A DNA stretch of 24,471 nt from Thermaurantimonas sp046295455 (GTDB lineage Bacteria > Bacteroidota > Bacteroidia > Flavobacteriales > Schleiferiaceae), in contig JBKBNI010000015.1 in the NCBI GenBank assembly GCA_046295455.1, positions 1 to 24,471 of the forward strand, in the 5' to 3' direction. Every line of letters starts with the position of its first letter. Position 1 is the stretch's first letter. Under the pieces are notes generated by a model that saw nothing but the letters and a program-made list of their open reading frames with translations, made no database searches and was not told where the DNA came from. Position numbers and translations under genes: made by a program. Of this stretch, positions 8,704 to 16,707 are shown piece after piece.

Positions 8704-9480
8704 TTATTCTACATAAACATCTGCTCTTTCATGCCTGTCTCGCAGATCGCGACGGAGGAGCAATGCCATACATGCAGAGGTCAAAAGATTCTTTTCATCC
8801 TCGGAAAGATCTTGAATTATATAATATCCACCCTTGTTGATAACGTCAGCTACTGCCACTTCTTTTCCCTCTTTTTTAATGGCAAATCCTATGGGCGTAT
8901 TCGACCACAGCCGCTTACCAGATGGGCGACGGAAGTAATGATAGCTTTCGAGTTCATAGATAGGACCTGTCGGGCCTTTTAAAATACCAGTGCCTCTTTG
9001 ATTGGGTGATATAAACATCATTGGCTCATTGTAGACCATCTCCCACTCCTGAACCTGGCCTGATCTATCTCGAAGGGCAATGGTGACTGCGAAGAGATTT
9101 TCATATTTTAGGGGTATTCCTCCCATTCGACGTGCTACCCAGGTAAAGTCTTCCTGTCGAATCTTTGTAAAGCAGAAGACGGTAGCTACTGTATCATTAG
9201 GTCGGGAAGATTCCCTGACTACAAATCGATATCGCTCTCGAGCTCCTGTCCAACGAATGACAAAAGTGAAGTGATACGTCTCCGTCCAACCTCTGCGAAT
9301 ATTAGTGGCAGAATAATTGCCTGCGGTCATCGTCTTTTTGAAAGGCCAGGACTGGCGGTTTTGTGCTTGATTGTAAATGGCAATTTCCGCAAAGTCTTCA
9401 GGTACCGCAAGTTTGTAAGAGCATGATGCTAGCAAGCACATCAGGACTAAACAACCGGTAGCAGATGATAGAATCTTCAT
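8704..9480 (-). CDS. lipoprotein of unknown function
   Basis: This 258-residue protein has a good lipobox (LLASC, Cys20), so it is a lipid-anchored envelope protein. The mature part looks beta-strand rich and has many arginine, tryptophan and tyrosine residues (for example GWTETYHFTFVIRWTG near 64-79). A proline/glycine-rich middle follows near 160-175, and a charged C-terminal helix near 225-258 (SEDEKNLLTSACMALLLRRD). I do not recognise a family. It is convergent with the secreted SH3-like gene and lies downstream of the helicase gene on the same strand with a 127-nt gap, so it may have its own promoter. The start at 9480 is the only ATG that gives a signal sequence. Confidence 0.7.
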   Translation of the reverse strand: MKILSSATGCLVLMCLLASCSYKLAVPEDFAEIAIYNQAQNRQSWPFKKTMTAGNYSATNIRRGWTETYHFTFVIRWTGARERYRFVVRESSRPNDTVATVFCFTKIRQEDFTWVARRMGGIPLKYENLFAVTIALRDRSGQVQEWEMVYNEPMMFISPNQRGTGILKGPTGPIYELESYHYFRRPSGKRLWSNTPIGFAIKKEGKEVAVADVINKGGYYIIQDLSEDEKNLLTSACMALLLRRDLRDRHERADVYVE

Positions 9481-9607
9481 ACCTTATAAATACATGCCAA
9501 TCTGAAAACGAAATATAATGCCGATGGTTAGCCCTTGGTTTACTGCCTTGGTGAGCTAATTTTTGACCACGAATTAAATAAATTAATCTTCAAGAAAAAA
9601 TTTGTAG

Positions 9608-12034
9608 TCATAATGGGGAGTAATACACTCCGGCTTCGCGGAGCATTTTTTCTATTCTTTGTTCCAGTGTTTCGTTGGTAAGTCTCTCGCGGAGGCGATC
9701 CACCATAATGGGAAAGCAAAATGGGGTCGGGCGCTCAATGTGTTTTAATAGAATCTCCTGTGCCTGAATTCGGCTAAATGCAGCGTGCATGCGGCTTTGC
9801 TCGAGCTGAAACTGAAAGATTTCGTCATAGGCCTGTCGCAGCAAAAGGTTGTCGGGCTCATGCTCCGAAAGTGTATTGAAGATCAGGCTGGAGGAGCTTT
9901 GAAGGTGTTTTTCTTTGATTGGTCTGCCGGGGTAGCCCTGAAACACAAGCCCTGCGATCGATGCGATGTCCCGAAACCTCCGGCGTGCCATCTCTGTAGC
10001 ATTGACACTCTGCAGGATATCCCGATTGAGATTTTCGGTACTGAAAATATTCGAATCGAGTGCATCCCTGATGGGTATCGGGTCGGCAGAGAGAAGCTCA
10101 AAGCCATAATCATTCATAGCGATAGAGAAAGTGATGGGCTGAAAAAGTGCCAGACGCCATGCCAGGACGGACGCCATTCCTTCATGTACAAACCGCCCTT
10201 CGAATGGATATACAAACACATGATGACCTTCCCGGGAGATTAGATATTCTATAAGCAACTGATGTGCAGTGGGGATTGCACTTCTCTCGGCTTGAATCCT
10301 CCACAGAGGGGATATACACTTCAGTTCAGGATCGGATGTGCGGTCATCGAGGGCCTCCTGAACCTTTTCGCGAAGCATGGCACCCATTTGAGCCGATAGT
10401 GGCATCCGCCCACCCATCCAGCTGGGGACGAGGCCCTCCTTTCGCTGACTGGAGCGCACCGTCACTTCAAGCCCTTTTACGCGAACAAGCTCCAGACTTC
10501 GGCCCCCAAACCAAAAGACGTCTCCGGGCTTAAGCCGACTGATAAACCACTCTTCGATCGTACCTATAAATCCACCGTTTAGAAATTTCACGTTCATCAC
10601 CGTATCACTTACAATGGTGCCGATGCTCAGTCTGTGTCTTAGTGAAATTCGCTTGCTCTTTACTGTATATCTGTCGTCTTCGTCGCATATGACTTTTCGA
10701 AAATCATCATAACCACCTAAGGTTCGTCCGCCGGTGGTAATGAATGAGAGACACCAATACCACTCATCGTCGCTTATGGACTCAAAAGCATGCGTGTGAC
10801 GAATCTGCTGCAGCACCACATCGGCCTTGAAACCCGGTCCTGCAGCTAATGTGACGAGCCACTGAATCAGTACATCAAAACTTCTGATGTAGGGCTCGCG
10901 TGGCTCTATGATGTGTCGGCTGATGGCTTCACGAAGTGCTGCAGACTCAATCAACTCCAGGGTATGTGTAGGTACAAAATAGATTTTACTAGTGGCATCA
11001 GGGCGGTGACCACTGCGTCCAGCGCGTTGCATACATCGGCTCACTCCCTTTGGACTTCCGATTTGAATTATGTTTTCAACGGGTCTGAAATCCACCCCAA
11101 GGTCGAGACTCGAGGTGCACACGACGGCTTTCAATCGTCCTTCATAGAGTGCATCTTCTACCCAATCCCGTATTTCCCTGCCGATGCTGCTGTGATGCAT
11201 CGCGATCATACCTGCCAGGTGTGGTGCTGCCTCGAGGATTTGCTGATACCAGATTTCACACTGCGACCGAGTATTGGTAAAAATGAGCGTACTCTGACCC
11301 TCTTCGATGATGGGAATTACTTTTTTGAGCATTGTGATACCAAGATGACCTGCCCAGGGCATTACATCAATGGTGTCAGGAAGAATCGGTACAACCTCTA
11401 TACGCTTATGTAAATTTGATTTTATCAATATGCCCTGATGCGAATCCTTTCCAAGCAGGATGTATAATGCCTCATCCAGATTTCCGATGGTGGCTGATAT
11501 TCCCCAAGTTTGCAAAGATGGCCGCCGATGGCGAAGCCATGACAGGGCCAGCTCAAGCATCACTCCACGTTTGTTGCCCAGGAATTCGTGCCATTCATCC
11601 ACTACAACAAACCGTACGTCTTTGAAGAGCACTTCACTTTCGCGAGTGGCGATCAACAGGTGTAGACTCTCTGGAGTTGTAATGAGAACTTCAGGCATTT
11701 TTCGGGCCTGAGCTCTTCGTTGGGCTGCTTCCGTGTCGCCGGTACGTATCCCTACACTCCATTGGAGACCACATCCCTCCAAAGCACGAGACACACTCAG
11801 CTCGATTTCTTTGGCCAACGCCCTGATGGGTATAATCCAGATACAAGCCAGGCCGACGGGTTGGGCAGACTTAAGAGCTTCAATCACTCCTCCCAGCACA
11901 GAATACGTTTTTCCGCTGCCGGTGGGTGCATTTACGATACCTGAAGTGCCGGATGTAATGTAATGCCAGGCCTGGCTCTGAAAGGGGAGAGGTTTCCAAC
12001 CGATTTTCCTAAACCATTGCTCAATTAAAAACAT
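9608..12034 (-). CDS. ligase-associated Lhr-like DEXH-box DNA helicase
   Basis: About 808 residues form an Lhr-core superfamily 2 helicase. Motifs, numbered from the ATG at 12034: Walker A APTGSGKT (36-43), DEWH (146-149), SATIGN (180-185), and the motif VI region QRAGRSGHRP in the second RecA domain. Winged-helix and Lhr-specific C-terminal regions follow. This matches the ligase-associated DNA damage response helicases, which usually sit with an ATP-dependent DNA ligase and a metallo-beta-lactamase-fold exonuclease. Neither partner is present in this window. An upstream in-frame GTG at 12049 would add five residues; the ATG was preferred because it precedes the conserved FLIEQWFRKIGW start and Bacteroidota mostly use ATG. 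The neighbouring genes are unrelated envelope proteins. Confidence 0.93.
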   Translation of the reverse strand: MFLIEQWFRKIGWKPLPFQSQAWHYITSGTSGIVNAPTGSGKTYSVLGGVIEALKSAQPVGLACIWIIPIRALAKEIELSVSRALEGCGLQWSVGIRTGDTEAAQRRAQARKMPEVLITTPESLHLLIATRESEVLFKDVRFVVVDEWHEFLGNKRGVMLELALSWLRHRRPSLQTWGISATIGNLDEALYILLGKDSHQGILIKSNLHKRIEVVPILPDTIDVMPWAGHLGITMLKKVIPIIEEGQSTLIFTNTRSQCEIWYQQILEAAPHLAGMIAMHHSSIGREIRDWVEDALYEGRLKAVVCTSSLDLGVDFRPVENIIQIGSPKGVSRCMQRAGRSGHRPDATSKIYFVPTHTLELIESAALREAISRHIIEPREPYIRSFDVLIQWLVTLAAGPGFKADVVLQQIRHTHAFESISDDEWYWCLSFITTGGRTLGGYDDFRKVICDEDDRYTVKSKRISLRHRLSIGTIVSDTVMNVKFLNGGFIGTIEEWFISRLKPGDVFWFGGRSLELVRVKGLEVTVRSSQRKEGLVPSWMGGRMPLSAQMGAMLREKVQEALDDRTSDPELKCISPLWRIQAERSAIPTAHQLLIEYLISREGHHVFVYPFEGRFVHEGMASVLAWRLALFQPITFSIAMNDYGFELLSADPIPIRDALDSNIFSTENLNRDILQSVNATEMARRRFRDIASIAGLVFQGYPGRPIKEKHLQSSSSLIFNTLSEHEPDNLLLRQAYDEIFQFQLEQSRMHAAFSRIQAQEILLKHIERPTPFCFPIMVDRLRERLTNETLEQRIEKMLREAGVYYSPL

Positions 12035-12171
12035 TGACTCATCTTTCACAAAATAATCTTAACTACAGGGGCCCTATATTGTTTGATCATGGGTGGAATG
12101 TCAAAGTATATCGCGTGCAGTGCGGGCCCATCTTCCTGCACAGAGAGCATCCGGACACCCCTGGGCAGAGG

Positions 12172-14499
12172 CTAATCTACATGCACCTGAAATTGCAGCA
12201 TGATGCGCATGGGTGGGGCCAGACAGGCAGGTCTGATCATGATTTCCCGATTTAAGGCATTATCGATGATTACATTGGCCATCATACCGGATTCCCATCG
12301 ATATCCCACACGAAGATCAAGGACTAAATCCCCTTGGTTTAATCGCTGATGAACGCTTTCTACCCCCGGAATTAACTGATAAAAAACGCGGTCGAGATTT
12401 CTCATAAAGTCATTGTATCGCACAGACACTCCGGCCCTGTAACCATTCTCATGCGTCCATTGTATATCTGTCTTGACCAGGTGGCGGTATCTGTATTTTA
12501 ATGTACCGGTGCTGTCATCAGTGCTAAGGCTGCCATAGGTGATAAACTGACCTGTGATTTCATTGAAAATAAACGGGCGATCAGGGTATCGAACCTTTGG
12601 ATCGGCAAAGGCATATCCGGTCAAAAATTCGAATTTGTGCTTTCCAGCCTGATAGAGTCCGGCAAGGGTAAGCTCTAGACCCTGAATTCGCACCGCACCT
12701 ACATTGATGGATTTAAAACCCAATTGCCGGGGCAATTGTGCCAGTCCTCCGGCGGTGTCCCATCGGTTGAAGGTAAACTCGATCATGTCGTCGAAATCCA
12801 TTCTGAAAAGAGCTATTTCCGCTTGCATCTTCAGCCTCTGACCAATGGCCAGGAGCTGTTTGAGTCCGATTTCATAGGTATTTCCGAATTCAGGGTTTAA
12901 GTCCGGGTTGGGAAACACGTTTACCGAACCGACATTGGTCTGCGTAAATGCTTCGGCCATAGACGGAAATCGGAACCCTTGCCCCCATGATGCATAGGCA
13001 TTGGTGAATTTTGCAAGTTTGTAATTTGCTCCGAAGCGAAGCACCGGTTTGTCCTGGGTTCTGTCATCGAGCATAAAGGATTCATATCGGACACCTGTGC
13101 TGATGTTTAAGTTGTTGATCCGATAGTCTCCTTGCAGATACATGGCAAGATTGCGGCTGGTATGGCGGCCTAAGAAGATCTCACTGTTGCTGACAGCCCA
13201 CAGACCGAAGATGCCCCCTGTGATCTTTAAACCGTTTTTTGACAACCATTGCAATTGATACTGACCAAGATAAGATTGACTCGAATTGTCAAATACAGTG
13301 GAGTCATCGCGCGCATTGTTGTCAATCACCAAAACCCGGCCATTCACTTCATGACGAAGCACCCCAAATTTTTTAAACTGGTTAAACACTATCCAGGGAT
13401 CCACATGATACGTCAACCCTTCATTTGTGGTGATGCTGCTATCCTGAGCGATCAAGGCCTTGTCTTCGCCGGCCCATATAAGAGGCGATGCATACTTTCT
13501 GTAGGAGACATTTCCATTGAGTCCATACTGAAGATGTTTTGAATGATTCCAGTGTGTCTTAAAATATAAACGGCTGCGGTTGTCGGGAGATTTCCATTGG
13601 TAGCCTTCATCCCATTGTCCCACCCCGCTGACCAGGTATCCAAACCACTTGTTGGGGTCATCATCTGATTCCATGCGGTTTTGAAAGGACATTTGCAAAC
13701 CTCCCAGGGATTGGACACCATTCCACCACTTGAGCTCCGGGCGCTGAGCCAGGGGATATGCTCCAGCGAAGAGGTTGATCCATGATCGTTTCCGATAGTC
13801 GCTTCTGCTTCGGACGTTTATCACACCATTGATGGCACTTGAGCCATACAGAGCCGAAGATGCACCCTTGATCACTTCCAGTTGTTCCAGCGATTCGAAG
13901 GGTACGATGGTCCACTGCACCTGATTGGCATCCGGGGAGATCAGCGGGAGGTTGTCTAGAAGCAGCAGCACCCGCGTGCCTGCACCATAGCTCCAACCGC
14001 TTCCTGAGCGTATATTGGCCTGACCATCGTTTACATTCACGCCCGGTACCTGATTCATGGTCTGCTGTACATCTGTAGGATTTTTATTTTCCACAAGATT
14101 GGGGCGAACCACAGTGAGGGATACGGTTGTTTCCTCCACGCGTTGTTCGGTCTTAGAGGCGGTGATGACTACACTAGGCAGTGCGAAACTTTCTTCTTTC
14201 AGCTCGATGATGTACGAGCGAGTATTTTTCTTGAGTAAGATCCATTCGCTTCGGTATCCGAGCATTCTTACCTCGGCAGAGTGGCTTTTTTCGAGATCTA
14301 AATACAGCTCTATGTCGCCACTGGCATTTGTTTGACCTCCTGTAAACAAAGTGCTGTGACCTTCGTCAAAAATCCGGACTGTGGCTCCTCCGAGGGGTCC
14401 GTGGCGGTCTCGAACGTGAAAATTTACTGGAATCTTCTGCCCGTAAGTATTGATTAGCCAGAAGAGCAGTAGGAGAACAAGAGTATAATTTTTTTTCAT
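12172..14499 (-). CDS. TonB-dependent outer-membrane receptor
   Basis: A 775-residue receptor. The ATG at 14499 gives a clean signal peptide (KKNYTLVLLLLFWLINTYGQ). The longer open frame upstream begins at a TTG and adds an unrelated basic stretch, so it was not used. Order of parts: a carboxypeptidase-regulatory-like beta domain (about 22-100), a TonB-box-like stretch (SVVITASKTE, about 109-118), a plug domain (about 125-230, with GVNVNDGQANIRSGSGW and LEVIKGASSALYGSSAINGV), and a beta-barrel to the end. The protein imports a substrate across the outer membrane using TonB energy. It is divergent from an MbnP-like lipoprotein gene, which suggests a metal or metal-chelate substrate, possibly copper. 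The C-terminus (MLQFQVHVD) lacks the usual terminal Phe, but the penultimate strand is intact. No cobalamin riboswitch was seen in its leader. Confidence 0.93.
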   Translation of the reverse strand: MKKNYTLVLLLLFWLINTYGQKIPVNFHVRDRHGPLGGATVRIFDEGHSTLFTGGQTNASGDIELYLDLEKSHSAEVRMLGYRSEWILLKKNTRSYIIELKEESFALPSVVITASKTEQRVEETTVSLTVVRPNLVENKNPTDVQQTMNQVPGVNVNDGQANIRSGSGWSYGAGTRVLLLLDNLPLISPDANQVQWTIVPFESLEQLEVIKGASSALYGSSAINGVINVRSRSDYRKRSWINLFAGAYPLAQRPELKWWNGVQSLGGLQMSFQNRMESDDDPNKWFGYLVSGVGQWDEGYQWKSPDNRSRLYFKTHWNHSKHLQYGLNGNVSYRKYASPLIWAGEDKALIAQDSSITTNEGLTYHVDPWIVFNQFKKFGVLRHEVNGRVLVIDNNARDDSTVFDNSSQSYLGQYQLQWLSKNGLKITGGIFGLWAVSNSEIFLGRHTSRNLAMYLQGDYRINNLNISTGVRYESFMLDDRTQDKPVLRFGANYKLAKFTNAYASWGQGFRFPSMAEAFTQTNVGSVNVFPNPDLNPEFGNTYEIGLKQLLAIGQRLKMQAEIALFRMDFDDMIEFTFNRWDTAGGLAQLPRQLGFKSINVGAVRIQGLELTLAGLYQAGKHKFEFLTGYAFADPKVRYPDRPFIFNEITGQFITYGSLSTDDSTGTLKYRYRHLVKTDIQWTHENGYRAGVSVRYNDFMRNLDRVFYQLIPGVESVHQRLNQGDLVLDLRVGYRWESGMMANVIIDNALNREIMIRPACLAPPMRIMLQFQVHVD

Positions 14500-14835
14500 A
14501 TTTCTTAATAAAAGATGTAACAAAGATGACAAAAAAGACAAAATAAATCCGAAGGAAAATCTGCGTCCGGACACACTGTCAGTAGGGATGTTCCAACCGG
14601 ATGTCCGGAATATTTCTCTTCTTCTGTTTGTACCAGGCAAATAATAAAAATTAATTGCTTCCGGTGCTGAAAAAGTTTCGCTAAGAGCCTTTTACCTTCA
14701 TATTCTTATGTATACACAATATCGCATTTTCCAAAGGTTGACTCCTTATTCGGATTTCGAAAAGCGAAAAAATTCCCTAATAAAGAATTTACAGTACATT
14801 GTAGCCTTGATTTATCATTTCTGAATGTCTACATA
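14500..14835. other. divergent intergenic region between the TonB receptor and the MbnP-like gene
   Basis: This 336-bp AT-rich gap holds no gene. It must contain the promoters of both divergent genes, but neither strand has an exact TAnnTTTG match that I can see. The receptor-proximal half contains CCGG-type inverted repeats, listed separately. I looked for the conserved boxes of cobalamin and other common riboswitches and did not find them. Confidence 0.6.
14566..14609. repeat. inverted repeats in the receptor leader (possible operator)
   Basis: TCCGGACA (14566-14573) and its exact reverse complement TGTCCGGA (14602-14609) are separated by 28 nt. The right arm lies inside a second palindrome, CCGGA-TG-TCCGG (14597-14608). 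In an otherwise AT-rich leader these GC-rich symmetric sites stand out. They lie 67-110 bp upstream of the receptor start, where a repressor or activator could bind. Confidence 0.4.
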
Positions 14836-15582
14836 ATGAAATCACTCTACGTTCAGCTATTGCTAATCTTTCTGACGCTCGGCTGTTATAAGCCCTCTGA
14901 CAAAGCCGGAGATCTAAGTTTATTTGACAGCACCCTGGAGCTGCACTTTACGCATGTTTTAAATAGAACAGAGATCCGGCCCGATAAGCTCATTGAACTC
15001 AGCGACGGTCGGAAATTTCAGTTTCGCTATATCCGGCACATCTTTACCAATATTGTGCTTGTAGATGACATGGGTGATACGGCAGTGCCTGAGATCAGCC
15101 GCGTATTGATCCGGGAGAACGCACACATCTACATGCTTGGCAAGGTTGCTCTTAGGCCGGGTAAGTGGAAAATGTATCTCTTGTACGGTGTGGATTCTAC
15201 TACCAACACAACGGTTCAACCTTTCATGTTCGAAAACGCAAATGATCCCCTGGCACCACAGTTTCCCCCGATGTACTGGACCTGGGAGAGCGGATATCTC
15301 TTTACCCGGGTGGAAGCCCTGGCCGATACATCCCGGATTCCTTCGGGTCAGATCAATGGATTTGTAGACTACCATCTCGGGAAAACAGGTTTTGCCCGAC
15401 CAATAGGGCCATTTGAAGTAGCTATTGGGGATGGCAAGGCATTCGTACGCCTCCGATGCAATCTTCAGCCGGCTTTTGCTGCTATTACATGGCCTGACGA
15501 ATTCAGTTCACACACCTTTGAAAACATCAGCTTAGCCGAAAAACTTATCAGTGCCATCGCCGGCAATATTCAAAACGATTGA
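14836..15582 (+). CDS. MbnP-like (methanobactin-associated, copper-binding-type) lipoprotein
   Basis: This 248-residue protein has a lipoprotein signal ending at LTLGC (Cys17). The mature domain has hallmarks I associate with the MbnP family: an early LELHFTHVLNRTEI strand (35-48), FRYIRHIFTNIVLVDDMGD (63-81), a YGVD segment (117-120), MYWTWESGYLF (146-156) and DYHLG (178-182). MbnP proteins are periplasmic or surface copper binders, usually encoded beside a TonB-dependent receptor and often an MbnH di-haem enzyme. Here a receptor is divergently encoded but no MbnH is in the window. Copper is therefore an inference from the family, and the ligands of this particular protein are not established. 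The start at 14836 is required for the signal peptide. Confidence 0.78.
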   Translation: MKSLYVQLLLIFLTLGCYKPSDKAGDLSLFDSTLELHFTHVLNRTEIRPDKLIELSDGRKFQFRYIRHIFTNIVLVDDMGDTAVPEISRVLIRENAHIYMLGKVALRPGKWKMYLLYGVDSTTNTTVQPFMFENANDPLAPQFPPMYWTWESGYLFTRVEALADTSRIPSGQINGFVDYHLGKTGFARPIGPFEVAIGDGKAFVRLRCNLQPAFAAITWPDEFSSHTFENISLAEKLISAIAGNIQND

Positions 15583-15607
15583 CGACTATATCCACCCAAC
15601 CAGTGAA

Positions 15608-15626
15608 AAGTGTAAAAAGTACACTT
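15608..15626 (+). repeat. 7-bp hairpin downstream of the MbnP-like gene
   Basis: AAGTGTA and TACACTT are separated by 5 nt (AAAAG), starting 26 nt after the stop codon. It could be a weak terminator or mRNA 3' end, but no run of T follows directly, so termination is uncertain. Confidence 0.3.
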
Positions 15627-15675
15627 ACTTTACTGTTAATTTAAAAAATTGATATTTCTATTTGATTCAGCAATC

Positions 15676-15683
15676 TATTTTTG
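15676..15683 (+). promoter_or_regulatory. possible -7 element of the pdhA–pdhC promoter
   Basis: TATTTTTG is an exact TAnnTTTG match, 18 nt before the ATG at 15702. A TTG lies at 15649-15651, slightly farther upstream than the usual -33 spacing. If used, transcription would begin after the in-frame TTG at 15681, which supports the ATG start of pdhA. Confidence 0.35.
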
Positions 15684-15701
15684 CCCTTTAAAGATATTTC
15701 T

Positions 15702-16700
15702 ATGCCTAAAAAGCCGATTACGAAGGAAGTTTACCTGAAATGGTATGAAGACATGCTTTTGTGGAGAAAATTTGAAGATAAAGCCGCAGCGCTTTATATC
15801 CAACAGAAAATCAGGGGGTTCCTTCACTTGTATAACGGACAAGAAGCTGTATTAGCCGGATGTTTGTACGCGATGGAGCCGGGTGACCGCATGATCACAG
15901 GATACAGAAGCCATGTTCAGCCGATAGGTATGGGTCTGGACCCTCGAAAGGTTATGGCCGAATTGATGGGCAAAAAAACCGGTTGCAGTAAAGGAAACGG
16001 AGGCTCAATGCACATGTTTTCGAAAGAACACAACTTCTTCGGAGGCCACGGCATCGTGGGAGGTCAGATCCCCGTAGGCGCCGGAATAGCATTCGCCGAC
16101 AAATATCTCGGCAAACCCCATGTCACCCTGACCTTTATGGGAGATGGAGCTGTCCGCCAGGGATCCTTGCATGAGACCCTCAATCTGGCTATGATGTGGA
16201 CTCTGCCCGTCGTATTTATTGTTGAAAACAACGGCTACGCAATGGGTACCTCTGTCGAGCGCTCGGCCAATCATACAGAAATCTGGAAATTGGGACTCGG
16301 CTATGAAATGCCCTGCTGGCAGGTCAATGGCATGAATCCCGTAGATGTATATGAAGGCGTATGGGAAGCTGTGGACAATGCACGCGCCGGAAAGGGTCCT
16401 TCCTTTATCGAAATTAAAACATACCGGTACAAAGGTCACTCTATGAGCGATGCCCAACACTACCGAACCAAAGAGGAAGTAAATGAATATCTCAAAATAG
16501 ATCCCATTACACAAGTGCTCAATGTAATAAAGGAGAACAACTGGGCTACAGAAGACGAAATCAATCAGATTGAAGACCGTGTAAAAGAATTGGTAAATGA
16601 ATGTGTTGATTTTGCTGAAAAAAGCCCCTTTCCTGAACCTGAGCAATTGTATGAAGATGTATATGTACAAAAAGATTATCCATTCATAACCATACAATAA
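15702..16700 (+). CDS. pdhA: pyruvate dehydrogenase E1 component, alpha subunit
   Basis: A 332-residue protein starting at the ATG at 15702; a longer in-frame form begins at a TTG at 15681 and was rejected. It carries the thiamine-diphosphate motif, beginning GDG (147-149) and ending NNG (176-178), and the E1-alpha landmarks RGFLHLYNGQEAV and GYRSH. Also present are KGNGGSMHMFS and YRYKGHSMSDAQHYR, where the latter corresponds to the active-site loop of branched- or pyruvate-type E1-alpha. It decarboxylates pyruvate and reductively acetylates the lipoyl group of E2, together with E1-beta. The E2 gene follows after 7 nt, in one operon. E1-beta is not in this window. A 2-oxoacid (branched-chain) specificity cannot be fully excluded from sequence alone, but the resemblance is closest to pyruvate dehydrogenase. 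Confidence 0.94.
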   Translation: MPKKPITKEVYLKWYEDMLLWRKFEDKAAALYIQQKIRGFLHLYNGQEAVLAGCLYAMEPGDRMITGYRSHVQPIGMGLDPRKVMAELMGKKTGCSKGNGGSMHMFSKEHNFFGGHGIVGGQIPVGAGIAFADKYLGKPHVTLTFMGDGAVRQGSLHETLNLAMMWTLPVVFIVENNGYAMGTSVERSANHTEIWKLGLGYEMPCWQVNGMNPVDVYEGVWEAVDNARAGKGPSFIEIKTYRYKGHSMSDAQHYRTKEEVNEYLKIDPITQVLNVIKENNWATEDEINQIEDRVKELVNECVDFAEKSPFPEPEQLYEDVYVQKDYPFITIQ

Positions 16701-16707
16701 ACAACTG

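Noticed and set aside
14500..14640. N-terminal extension of the TonB receptor by 47 codons
   Set aside because: It would start at a TTG and place a basic, non-signal sequence before a perfect signal peptide that begins at the ATG at 14499.
14500..14835. Cobalamin riboswitch upstream of the TonB receptor
   Set aside because: I looked for its conserved boxes on the minus strand and did not find them; the region is AT-rich with only CCGG palindromes.
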